From Acanthopleuribacter pedis (GTDB taxonomy: Bacteria; Acidobacteriota; Holophagae; Acanthopleuribacterales; Acanthopleuribacteraceae): a DNA stretch of 64,000 bases. This document shows positions 55,465 to 63,665 of the stretch, piece by piece (the stretch's first letter is position 1; each line of letters starts with the position of its first letter). Under the pieces are notes generated by a model. That model was not told the origin of the DNA and made no database searches. It was given only the letters and a program-made list of their open reading frames with translations. The stretch is from contig NZ_JAFREP010000009.1 in the NCBI RefSeq assembly GCF_017377855.1, forward strand, positions 28,405 through 92,404. Direction: 5' to 3'. Position numbers and translations under genes: made by a program.

Positions 55465-58055
55465 GCCAGCCCCTGGCCTTCTACAGTTGGCTGCGTACCT
55501 TTCGCCTGCTCGAACCCGGCCTGTGTGGGTTTGACACCGCCTCCCAACCCAAGGAAAGCCGCTGGTTGTGGCAGGCCGCCAAAGGCAAAGCCGGCATTGA
55601 GGAAACCAGCGTGGGGCAGCGGCTGGTCGCGCAACTGCTCGCCATCGACACCCACCCGCTCGACGGCCTGTTCCAGCTTGCCGATGCGCTGGTCACCTTT
55701 GGCGACGGCCGTCCCCGCTGTACGGATCAAGACACCTGGCAGTCACTCAACCTCCACATCGACATCGATTTGATCATCGCGGCCCGACTCGGTCGCGATT
55801 TTCTTCCCCAACACGCACCCCGCCTCGAGGCATCGCTCGCTTGGCCCTCGGTCTTGGCGGTCGAATCCTTTTGCGACAATTTGGTTCAAAGCCAAGAACT
55901 CATCGATACCCACGTCCACTTGAGCACCGCCCTCCCACTCACCTTTTACTGGGTCGCGCTGATGGCTGAATTCGCACCCGTCGGGCACATTCTGACATCG
56001 GTCCCCAACCACGCGGCCTGGGAAGACGCCCTGCTCGACGCCGTCGCCATCCGCCGACGCCTGGCACGATGGCTGACCGGCCGCGATCCCGATCAACTGG
56101 TGCCCCACCTGCTGGATTGGGACGACGACCCCTTCGACGAGGACGATCCGGTCGCCGAACCCTTTGCCGACTGCCTGCTGGTGCACCTCTTCCCCCACCG
56201 CCGCACCCGCCTGGCCCAGAATCCGGTCTTGGGCGAACGCCTTTTGCTGTGGTTCCTCCTCGCGGTTCACATTCGCGATCAATACGACGCGCCCAACGTT
56301 GGCGCGGGCCGCACCCAACTCGATCCCTGCCCTGAAACGCTGCGCAAAGACGTGTTGCGTTACCTCCGCATCCGCAACAGCTTTATCCGTGAATTGACCT
56401 ATCGTCCCCTTGAAACCGGCCTGGATTACTTCCGCCAATTCTTTAAAATCCCGCGCGCCATGACCGAAACCCGCACCTCCCGCGCCAATCGCGAGCGGGT
56501 CGGCCGCCGCCGCCGCGCCTTTCTCGCTTTCGAACGTTTCCGCATGCGCCACGCCTTGCGTTACCAATTTTCAGATCCCACCGACGCACCCTGGGCCCGC
56601 GATCACGGATTCGGCCTCAACCGCGAGGATTTCGCCCAAACCACCCCATGGCGCCCGCCCCGTCAGGTTGAACTGCGCATTTCCTCCACCAACTCCAGCC
56701 TGCAAAAACGCCATCTCCATGCCTTACTGATGGGGTACCGCGATTTTCTCGAACACGATCTGGATGCGCCGCTGCTCCGTTTGGGGTTGATCTTCCACAC
56801 CCATAAACGACCCTTCTATAAAGACATGCCGGACAAACAAAGCCACGAGCTGGAAGGGATTCTTTCCATTCTGGAGGAAGAACCCGATTTGCGGCCCTTT
56901 GTCGTCGGTCTTGATGCCTGTAGCAGCGAACGCGATCTCTCACCACGCCACCTGCGTGCATTTTTCGGGCTGCGCCCGCCCCAAACAGACAGCCCCCCTC
57001 CCGGTCTCGGCCGCCTCTCCCCCACCAACGGCGATTTTTTTCACGGAGCCTCGCGCTGGGACTGGCTGGCCCAACGCATCGCCCGCTCCGCCGGGATGGT
57101 GCCCATCCGCTTGCGCCGCACCTGTCACGCCGGTGAGGACTTTCACGATTTGCTCTCGGGTTTGCGCTGGATGGACGATTCGGTGGTCATGCTGAACCTG
57201 CGACCCGGCGAACGGCTCGGCCACGGTATCGCGCTGGCCTGGTTACCGCGGGAATGGTACCGGGACGGACATCGTCATGTCACCAAACCACGCGGCGATC
57301 ATCTCGTGGACCTGCTTTGGGCACGGCGGCTTTTGAGCGAAACCTTGCCGCGTTTGAAATGGACACCCGATCTTGATTTGCTCAACAAACTCGACTACCT
57401 GCTGCGCGCGCTGCTTTCGACCTGTGATTTGGCGGCACCTAATTTGGACCAATCCCTGCAAACCTGTACCGATCAGTATTACGACGCCTTGTCCGACCAA
57501 GCGTTACTGACCCCGCTGTTCCAAGCGCGTGCTCAATGGCATCCAGCGGACCCTAAAAGCGCGGGCAATGGAAAACCAAAAAGGGCCGCCGATTTACTGG
57601 GCGAACTGATTTCAGTAACGGTAAACGACGATTACATCGCGCTCGTTGAAGCCTGCCGCGCACGGGTGCGAACCCGCATCGTGGCGGGGGATATCGTGCT
57701 GGAGTTATGCCCCACGTCCAACCGCTACATCGGCGGTTTCGCCCGTTATGCCGATTTACCCTACACCAACCTCAACCAATACGGTCTTGCCGGCGGAGAG
57801 CAACTAGCCGAACCCGTGTTGGTTTCGATCAACACGGACAACCCCGGCCTGTTCCGCACCACTATCGCCCACGAATACCGCCTGCTGGGCGAGGGCCTGC
57901 GCGCCCGCGGCCACGGCCCGCGCGAGGTGGCCCGATGGCTTGAAGAAGCGCGCCAGGCGGCCTTGGCCTCCGCCTTTATCCCGCCGTGGAGTCCGCCGAG
58001 CAAACCCGAGATGCGGGCGCGGCTGGATCGGTTGAGCGGGAAAGGCCCCCGTTAA
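55461..58055 (+). CDS. RdrB-like adenosine deaminase family protein of a RADAR-type system
   Basis: An 864-residue metal-dependent deaminase-family protein, far longer than ordinary adenosine deaminases because of large insertions. The family's motifs occur in order: H151-x-H153 (IDTHVHLS), VVGLDACSSE, H556-A-G-E559 (RRTCHAGED), H588 in GERLGHG, LELCPTSN (747-754), and N-T-D793-N-P in VSINTDNPGLF. The metal ligands and catalytic Glu/His are therefore kept. The residue after the metal Asp is Asn, where many deaminases have a second Asp. In RADAR, RdrB deaminates adenosine nucleotides or RNA adenosine together with RdrA; here the upstream ATPase is coupled by ATGA. The stop codon lies in a palindrome (58046-58061). 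Deaminase family is firm; RADAR identity is strongly suggested by context. Confidence 0.8.
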   Translation: MSQPLAFYSWLRTFRLLEPGLCGFDTASQPKESRWLWQAAKGKAGIEETSVGQRLVAQLLAIDTHPLDGLFQLADALVTFGDGRPRCTDQDTWQSLNLHIDIDLIIAARLGRDFLPQHAPRLEASLAWPSVLAVESFCDNLVQSQELIDTHVHLSTALPLTFYWVALMAEFAPVGHILTSVPNHAAWEDALLDAVAIRRRLARWLTGRDPDQLVPHLLDWDDDPFDEDDPVAEPFADCLLVHLFPHRRTRLAQNPVLGERLLLWFLLAVHIRDQYDAPNVGAGRTQLDPCPETLRKDVLRYLRIRNSFIRELTYRPLETGLDYFRQFFKIPRAMTETRTSRANRERVGRRRRAFLAFERFRMRHALRYQFSDPTDAPWARDHGFGLNREDFAQTTPWRPPRQVELRISSTNSSLQKRHLHALLMGYRDFLEHDLDAPLLRLGLIFHTHKRPFYKDMPDKQSHELEGILSILEEEPDLRPFVVGLDACSSERDLSPRHLRAFFGLRPPQTDSPPPGLGRLSPTNGDFFHGASRWDWLAQRIARSAGMVPIRLRRTCHAGEDFHDLLSGLRWMDDSVVMLNLRPGERLGHGIALAWLPREWYRDGHRHVTKPRGDHLVDLLWARRLLSETLPRLKWTPDLDLLNKLDYLLRALLSTCDLAAPNLDQSLQTCTDQYYDALSDQALLTPLFQARAQWHPADPKSAGNGKPKRAADLLGELISVTVNDDYIALVEACRARVRTRIVAGDIVLELCPTSNRYIGGFARYADLPYTNLNQYGLAGGEQLAEPVLVSINTDNPGLFRTTIAHEYRLLGEGLRARGHGPREVARWLEEARQAALASAFIPPWSPPSKPEMRARLDRLSGKGPR

Positions 58056-58110
58056 CGGGGGACCTGGCCACCTACCTGTTCCTGGGGAATCCCCGTAAAC
58101 CGGATTCCCC
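58046..58110. terminator. Two hairpins between convergent deaminase and PARG genes
   Basis: The first is CCCCCG-TTAA-CGGGGG (58046-58061), which includes the stop codon of the deaminase gene. The second is GGGGAATCC/GGATTCCCC (58084-58092 with 58102-58110). Neither has a T tract, but together they may end both convergent transcripts. Confidence 0.5.
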
Positions 58111-58121
58111 GCTTGATGGTG

Positions 58122-58967
58122 TTAAACGGTGGTTTGGGTGGAGCGTTGTTGGAAGGCGACCAGGTTGGGGTCCGTTGCTTTTTTGGCGTAGATGGCGAAG
58201 GTGATGTGGGCGAAGACGTTTTTGAAGCGGGGGTGATCCAGCCAGGCCGCGAAGGCGTCGGCGACCATGATTGGGTCGTTGGCGAACACGCCGCAGCCCC
58301 AGGCGCCCAGCACCAGGTGGGTTAAGCCCTCGGATTCGGCCAAGGCCAGGACTTTGCCGACGCGGCGACGGAAAACGGATTCAATGGTCGCCTCGTCTGT
58401 CTCCGCGTGCTTGCGCACCTGGCCGGCGTTGGGGGCCGGCGCGGTGATCACCGAGGCGAAGTAAAGCCGGTCGCAGAAGGAACGACTTTTGATGCGGAAA
58501 AACGGCACCCTGGGTGAGTAAATCATGTGATCCGAGTAAAGTAGCGTTTTTCGGTCGCGGTTATAGGTGTAGTACTCGGGACAACGCAGCAGCGTGGGGT
58601 ACAAACCGGAACACCGGGCCACGTCTTCTTCCTGCGCCTTGGCACCGCGGATGAAACCGCCACCGGGGTTGCGCGCCGATGCGAAGTTGAGTGCGCCGAC
58701 GGCTTTGGCGCTGGGTTGGGTGGCCAGGCGGTAGGCCGCCGCTTGGGTCGATTCTTTGGTGACCTCGATGTGGGTTTGGGTTCGGCCCGCTTCCCTTTGC
58801 GGGGTGGTATCCAACAGTTCGTCCAGGCCCTCGGGCGTCCACAGGCGGGTTCCCGCCTCCGCCGCGCGTTGTGCCTCGCCGAATTCGTGGACACTGCCGT
58901 CCGGGGTGGTATAGCGGCCCGCTTCAATCACCGCCAGCGTTTCTTGGGCAATTCCTTTGAGTGACAT
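58122..58967 (-). CDS. Microbial-type poly(ADP-ribose) glycohydrolase (TIGR02452/PARG)
   Basis: A 281-residue protein of the TIGR02452/DUF2263 family, the bacterial-type PARGs that remove ADP-ribose chains. The PARG signature is complete: N-P-G102-G-G104-F-I-R-G-A-K-A-Q112-E-E114, in which E114 is the expected catalytic Glu. The rest is macro-domain-like (VGALNFASARN, SVITAPAPNAG, VLALAESEGLTHLVLGAWGCGVFANDP). The ATG at 58967 has GGAGG 8 bases upstream. It is convergent with the RADAR-like operon and divergent from the merR-type gene, with inverted repeats in the shared promoter region. Its place beside an operon whose first protein has a SIR2-like fold hints at ADP-ribose or NAD biology, but no transcriptional link is visible. 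Confidence 0.88.
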   Translation of the reverse strand: MSLKGIAQETLAVIEAGRYTTPDGSVHEFGEAQRAAEAGTRLWTPEGLDELLDTTPQREAGRTQTHIEVTKESTQAAAYRLATQPSAKAVGALNFASARNPGGGFIRGAKAQEEDVARCSGLYPTLLRCPEYYTYNRDRKTLLYSDHMIYSPRVPFFRIKSRSFCDRLYFASVITAPAPNAGQVRKHAETDEATIESVFRRRVGKVLALAESEGLTHLVLGAWGCGVFANDPIMVADAFAAWLDHPRFKNVFAHITFAIYAKKATDPNLVAFQQRSTQTTV

Positions 58968-59015
58968 CGATCAGCCTCCAAGCTCACAGGCCGAATCCAT
59001 CATCGGCCCAAGTTC

Positions 59016-59054
59016 GTGTACAATCTACACAACAACTTAGTGTTGAATCAACAC
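59016..59054. promoter_or_regulatory. Two perfect operator-like inverted repeats
   Basis: GTGTA-CAATC-TACAC (59016-59030) and GTGTTG-AAT-CAACAC (59040-59054) lie in the divergent region between the PARG and MerR genes. On the PARG strand they overlap a possible TTGATT/TAGATT promoter pair with 18-base spacing, so they may be repressor sites for PARG. Confidence 0.5.
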
Positions 59055-59090
59055 AAAAGTCAACTTTCTTTTCTAAATCGCAAAAAAGTT

Positions 59091-59121
59091 TTGACCTTCA
59101 CCTTGGGTCAAGGTTTATGGT
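59091..59121 (+). promoter_or_regulatory. MerR-type promoter with 19-base spacer and internal dyad
   Basis: TTGACC (59091-59096) and TATGGT (59116-59121) are separated by 19 bases, the hallmark of MerR-controlled promoters. The dyad ACCTT-GGGTC-AAGGT (59100-59114) sits in the spacer. It precedes the merR-type gene by 18 bases, so autoregulation is likely. Confidence 0.75.
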
Positions 59122-59139
59122 TGTTGGTGAGGAGGGCTA

Positions 59140-59946
59140 ATGACGAATCGCCTCAAAATCGGGCAAGTCGCGGGTTTGCTTGATGTTTCCACCAAAACCA
59201 TTCGCCATTACCAACAGCAGGGTCTGCTCCCCGACCGTCGGGACGCGGATAACGGCTACCGTCACTTTTTGCCCGCCGACCTGCTCCAACTCCACAAGAT
59301 CATGAAACTCCGGGAGCTCGGCATGTCGCTCAACCAAATCGCCGCGGTCATCAAGCAGGGCGACCAATTGCAAACGATGCGTGCCGCGCTGGATACCCTG
59401 CGCCGCCAGTTGGTCGATCAGAAATCCCAAATCGAAGGTCAGTTGGCACGCATCGACGGCCTGCTCTCGGAAGAAACACCCGAGGCGACGGCTTTTGACG
59501 AACCGCTGCCCGGCGAAGACCAAATCCTGGCCACCTACCAACAGGTCATGCCGGACCTCGATCCAGCCTTGATCCAGAAAATGATCCACCTTGATCGCAA
59601 GTTATTCGCTTTATTTAAAGAATTTAACTGGCCGGGAAACCCAGACGAACAGTTTCAAAAGGCGATGGGCCGGGTGATGGCCGATCCCGAAAAAATCCGC
59701 CACATGGAACCCATCATTGAAGGTTTCTTTTCCCTGATGGAACAAGGCGCCGAGGCCGAAGTCGACCTGGGCGGTCTCGCCCGCGCCATTAAAAATTTGG
59801 CGGATCAACTGGACTTGGATAGCGCGGATCAAAACCATCCCCTTGAAACCGTGCTTTACGAGCTGATCGCCAAGCTGTTGCCCGGCCGGGATGAAGACGT
59901 TTTGGCGAAGTTAAAAGCACTGGGCAACGAACTGGAAAACGAGTAG
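59140..59946 (+). CDS. MerR-family transcriptional regulator
   Basis: A 268-residue MerR regulator. The N-terminal HTH-wing is LKIGQVAGLLDVSTKTIRHYQQQGLL, given here as LKIGQVAGLLDVS and TIRHYQQQGLLPDRR-DADNGYR. A long coiled-coil dimerisation helix follows (about residues 80-118). The C-terminal effector domain (about 130-268) has no metal-binding Cys, so it probably binds an organic ligand, as drug-sensing MerR proteins do. GGAGG lies upstream of the ATG. The ABC transporter genes follow after 148 bases in the same direction and are its likely targets along with itself. Confidence 0.9.
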   Translation: MTNRLKIGQVAGLLDVSTKTIRHYQQQGLLPDRRDADNGYRHFLPADLLQLHKIMKLRELGMSLNQIAAVIKQGDQLQTMRAALDTLRRQLVDQKSQIEGQLARIDGLLSEETPEATAFDEPLPGEDQILATYQQVMPDLDPALIQKMIHLDRKLFALFKEFNWPGNPDEQFQKAMGRVMADPEKIRHMEPIIEGFFSLMEQGAEAEVDLGGLARAIKNLADQLDLDSADQNHPLETVLYELIAKLLPGRDEDVLAKLKALGNELENE

Positions 59947-60094
59947 CAACCGGGAACCAAAGGGTTCCAAACACAAGGTGCGTCGGAAAAAAGGCCCAAC
60001 AAACCCTTCGCATGGGTTGGGCGAAGCGACCGCGGGTTCGCGGCTCGGCGAAAGTCCGTCCTGCCGACACGCGCCGACCGTTCCGGAGGAATCG

Positions 60095-61453
60095 ATGAAC
60101 CAAACCTTTAGCTATACGCATGATAAAAGCACCTACCTACCCATCGCCGGCTTGTTTGCATTGCTGTGTGTGGCGGAATCGACGGTGCTCGGCTTCCTGG
60201 CCGTCCATTTTTTGGACGATCCTTGGCACCTTTGGGTGGCGGTCGCCTTTGTGCTCCTACTGGGGCTGGTCGCCCGCGCGTTGAGTGCCCCCCTCTTCAC
60301 CCAACACGGCTGGGACGGCGACAACCTGGCGATCAACTACGGTCCGCGCCGCTGGTTGGTAAAACGCGATTGGATCGCCGCCGTGGAACCGGTTCAGGAA
60401 TCCTTGTCGGGGCTGGAACCGCTGGCGGCCCGCTATGATGAGGACGAAGGCCGCCTAACCGCCTGCTTTTCCGAATCCGGTCAACTCCTGATCCGCTTGA
60501 AACAGCCACGAAGCTTTAAGGTCGGCATCAGCAAACACGCCGAAACCGACACCTTGCTGATCAACACCGAACAGGCGCCGTTGTTGCGTGAACTATTGGG
60601 ATTTAACGACCAGACAACGACCACCCAGCCAACGCGCGACCAGCCAACGCGAGCCCTTCAATCAGCCGCCACCACATCGCCGCCAACGCAACCCCGGCCA
60701 CAACCCGCCGCCAAACCCAGCTTGGATCCCGAGGCGGCGCCGGTTTTGGCGATTCGCGCTTTAACCAAACAGTTTGGCGAGGTCAAAGCGGTGGATCAAC
60801 TCGACCTAAACGTGGCGCCGGGAGAAATTGTGGCTTTGCTGGGCTGCAACGGCGCGGGCAAAACCACCACCATCAAAATGATCACCGGCCTGCTCGAGCC
60901 GGACGGCGGCCAGGTCGTGATCGGCGGCCATGATCTATGGCGCGACGGGCTCGCGGCCAAGGAACTGTTCGGTTATGTACCCGACCACGCGGCATTTTAC
61001 GGAAAACTCAGCGGGCGCGAGCAATTACAATTCATCGCCCAGGTGCGCGGCCTGCCCCGGGCCGAATCCGAGGCGGAAATCGACCGCCTCATCGCCGAAC
61101 TGGATTTGACCCAAGCCCAGCATCGCGGCAACGCCGGTTATTCTCTGGGCATGAAACGCAAACTCTCGCTGGCGGCGGCGATGCTGCACCACCCAAAACT
61201 GCTGATCCTCGACGAACCCTTTAACGGGCTCGATCCCTGGGCGGCCCAGCAACTCAAAACCATGCTGACGGCCTGTCGCGCCGGGGGCACGGCCATCCTA
61301 TTGTCGACCCATGACCTGGCCACCGCGGAACGGTTTTGTGATCGGGTGGCCATGCTGAACAAGGGATGCAAAAGCGTGGATGCGGATGTGGCCGATTTGT
61401 GCGCGCAACACGGCGGACTGGAACAGGCGTTTTTTGCGGAAACGACCCGATAA
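60095..61453 (+). CDS. ABC transporter ATP-binding protein with N-terminal membrane domain
   Basis: A 452-residue fusion. Residues 1-75 contain two hydrophobic helices; about 76-170 form a small beta-rich PH-like region; a Thr/Pro/Gln-rich linker (about 172-212) leads to a standard ABC ATPase (about 218-452). Walker A is G250-C-N-G-A-G-K256-T, the signature is YSLGMKRKLSLAAA and Walker B is LLILDEP with D373-E374. The SxGMKRK signature is typical of ABC-2-type exporter ATPases. The start at 60095 has GGAGGA 5 bases upstream. The permease gene follows 10 bases later. The integral membrane anchor on an ATPase subunit is unusual. Confidence 0.85.
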   Translation: MNQTFSYTHDKSTYLPIAGLFALLCVAESTVLGFLAVHFLDDPWHLWVAVAFVLLLGLVARALSAPLFTQHGWDGDNLAINYGPRRWLVKRDWIAAVEPVQESLSGLEPLAARYDEDEGRLTACFSESGQLLIRLKQPRSFKVGISKHAETDTLLINTEQAPLLRELLGFNDQTTTTQPTRDQPTRALQSAATTSPPTQPRPQPAAKPSLDPEAAPVLAIRALTKQFGEVKAVDQLDLNVAPGEIVALLGCNGAGKTTTIKMITGLLEPDGGQVVIGGHDLWRDGLAAKELFGYVPDHAAFYGKLSGREQLQFIAQVRGLPRAESEAEIDRLIAELDLTQAQHRGNAGYSLGMKRKLSLAAAMLHHPKLLILDEPFNGLDPWAAQQLKTMLTACRAGGTAILLSTHDLATAERFCDRVAMLNKGCKSVDADVADLCAQHGGLEQAFFAETTR

Positions 61454-61463
61454 GGAGGCACCG

Positions 61464-62954
61464 ATGCTGGAAATCACGATTTGGCGGAGGAACCTTGTCG
61501 CTTGGCGTCGGCATGCTTATTTTTTCCCCGCCATGCTCGGCGTGGCTGCTTGGCTGTTGCTCATCGCCACCCTTGCCGAAACCCGCGCGTTACCCTTGCT
61601 CCGGCAACAAACCCTGTTGCCGACAACGGCCTTGATGCCGGCCGCGGCTTGGTTGTTGATGCTTCTGGCGACCGCCCTACAATTCATTGAAGCGGGAATC
61701 CACGGCTTCAAGGACCATCACCGATGGCAGCTGTCCCTACCCACGCCCCCCGCGCATCGCCTACGCCGCGAACTCGCGGACAACCTTTTTCGCTCAAGCC
61801 ACCTGTGGTGCGGCGCGGCCCTATGCACCACCTGGATCTTCAGCAAACTGCACCCGGCCTCGGCCTTGATCCTGCTCCTCAGTATGCCGGCCTTGATTTA
61901 CCTCGGCGCGCTGTTCGGTTTTGCGTGCCGCCTGGTCAGCCTGGTCCCGGGAACGGCGGCTGCCCGTCCTGTTTGGCGCTTGTTGTTCCTCGGTCCTTCC
62001 CTGGCGCTGCTCGCGACCCTGGTCGGCCTCCGCTGGGCATCACCTCTCGATCCGACCTTCGCCACGCTCTTGCAAACCGCCGTATTCACGGCGCTCGCCC
62101 TCACGGCACAACAGGCCGCCACCCCCCACCTGGGCCGACTGTACCAGGACGCACTCCAACGCGATAAACCCAACCACGCGGTGCGCAAAGGGGGCCGGTT
62201 CCCCTTCCTGACAACCGCCGCGCGTCGCCTTCGCAACCCGACCGGCGCCTTTCTGGTCCGCTCACTGTTGGTTCGCCCCCGAGTTTGGTTTAACGCGGTA
62301 CGGATCCTGACGGCGGTCGCGGTTACCCCTTTGTTTCCATTTTTGGCAGAATCTTTCGCTTTATACGGATTTCTGCCACACGAACAGGTGACCCTATGGA
62401 TCGCGGGCATGATGCTGATCCTGATGATCGACGGCGCGGCCAATCCAACCGGGAGCGAAGCCAACCGCATCGTCCCCCTTCTCACCGCGCCCATCGGTTT
62501 GACCGGCATCCTGCGCGCCAAGTTGGCGGTCTACCTGCTCGCCTTTGTTTGCTTGGCCTTGCTCCTGACGCTTTGCTTGATCGGGTTCGGTGGAGTCGCA
62601 ACGGTCACGGCCCTGGGCGGCCTCGCGCTCGCCTTGCCGATGCTGCTCGGTTTCTCAGTCCTTTTTGTGTACGGTTCCGCGTTTGACATCGATCCCAACC
62701 GCAAGCACGGCGGCGGCCTGATGGGTGACATTCACGACGAGGCCCCCACCACCGTGGTCGCCCTAACCCTGGTTATGATCACGGGTCAATTCATGCTCGC
62801 CCAAGTGGCTTTGATTCGGTATTTGGACGGGCTTTGGCCGGCGGCGGCCGTCCTCGTCCTCAACCTACCCTTACTCATCGAAGCATGCCGCACCGGCCCG
62901 CTGAAACACCGCTTTTGGGCACCTCCGATGTTCCGAGTGAGACGCAGGCATTAA
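61464..62954 (+). CDS. ABC-2-like transporter permease
   Basis: A 496-residue polytopic membrane protein with about 10-12 hydrophobic helices. It starts MLEITIWRRNLVAWRRH with AAGGAGG about 6 bases upstream, 10 bases after the ATPase gene, so the two form one exporter. A polar cytoplasmic-looking loop (about residues 225-265, KPNHAVRKGGRFPFLTTAARRL) divides the two helix groups. The substrate is not evident; control by a MerR regulator suggests drug or toxic-compound export (inference). Its stop codon is immediately followed by an inverted copy of the 71-base repeat. Confidence 0.75.
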   Translation: MLEITIWRRNLVAWRRHAYFFPAMLGVAAWLLLIATLAETRALPLLRQQTLLPTTALMPAAAWLLMLLATALQFIEAGIHGFKDHHRWQLSLPTPPAHRLRRELADNLFRSSHLWCGAALCTTWIFSKLHPASALILLLSMPALIYLGALFGFACRLVSLVPGTAAARPVWRLLFLGPSLALLATLVGLRWASPLDPTFATLLQTAVFTALALTAQQAATPHLGRLYQDALQRDKPNHAVRKGGRFPFLTTAARRLRNPTGAFLVRSLLVRPRVWFNAVRILTAVAVTPLFPFLAESFALYGFLPHEQVTLWIAGMMLILMIDGAANPTGSEANRIVPLLTAPIGLTGILRAKLAVYLLAFVCLALLLTLCLIGFGGVATVTALGGLALALPMLLGFSVLFVYGSAFDIDPNRKHGGGLMGDIHDEAPTTVVALTLVMITGQFMLAQVALIRYLDGLWPAAAVLVLNLPLLIEACRTGPLKHRFWAPPMFRVRRRH

Positions 62955-62955
62955 A

Positions 62956-63560
62956 GGTGGTGCTCCTGCAGAGCACCGGGTATGGCGGTCTCGGTCCAAG
63001 GGTTGCCAATAGGCTGCTGCGCGCCTTTTGGCAACCCTTGGCTGAAATCCGGCAGGGCTTTACCCTGCCAACGGTAAGCGAACTTGCGTCCCTTCAGGGC
63101 TTAAGTGTTTCTTGTATGATTGCGAGCGACTTTCCGGCATTTAGTGCCAAATTTCCATGGTTCAAACCACCTGAACTACCTAAACCACAATCATGAGGAT
63201 GGGACGCTACAATGCCAACCGGTGGCACGGCAACGCCGTGCAGGATTTCAGCCCATGGTTGGTAGTGGGCGCGCAGCTGCCCACTACCAACCATGGGTCT
63301 ATGAACCGACCCCCGATGTGCTCTGTAAGAGCACCGCGAATTCTAAATAGCTGATTTTAATTACCTTGGACCGAGACCACCATACCCGGCACTCTGCAGG
63401 AGTGCCGCAACCTCTAAATTTTTGATTTTAATTACCTTGGGCCGATGCCGCCATACTCGGTGCTCTGCAGGAGCACCACAACCGCTAAACACCTATGTTT
63501 AAAACTTTTGTACCAAAACCACCATACCCGTTGCTGTGCAGGACCACCGAAATCCTGACT
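62956..63560. repeat. Hairpin-rich repeat cluster with 71-base units
   Basis: About 71-base units run at 63301-63371, 63372-63442, 63443-63513 and, partial, 63514-63560, with one inverted copy at 62956-63002. Each has a 7-bp hairpin (GGCACTC/GAGTGCC or GGTGCTC/GAGCACC) followed by TTTTAATTACCTTGG. Between inverted and direct copies lie perfect inverted repeats: 14 bp (62996-63009 with 63028-63041), 7 bp (63051-63057 with 63063-63069), 6 bp (63226-63231 with 63235-63240) and 19 bp (63252-63270 with 63279-63297). No coding gene is supported here. Confidence 0.75.
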
Positions 63561-63665
63561 AAACCCACGAGCCTGGTGAAAATTTGCCGGGAGAAATCCG
63601 CGGCATGCCGGCCAACATCTTGGTTTGGATTACCTGCCTCATTTCGCCCTCAAACCCATTCCACC

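Noticed and set aside
62834..63196. 120-codon rightward frame across the ABC permease end and repeat region
   Set aside because: Starts inside the permease gene and runs through inverted repeats; no support.
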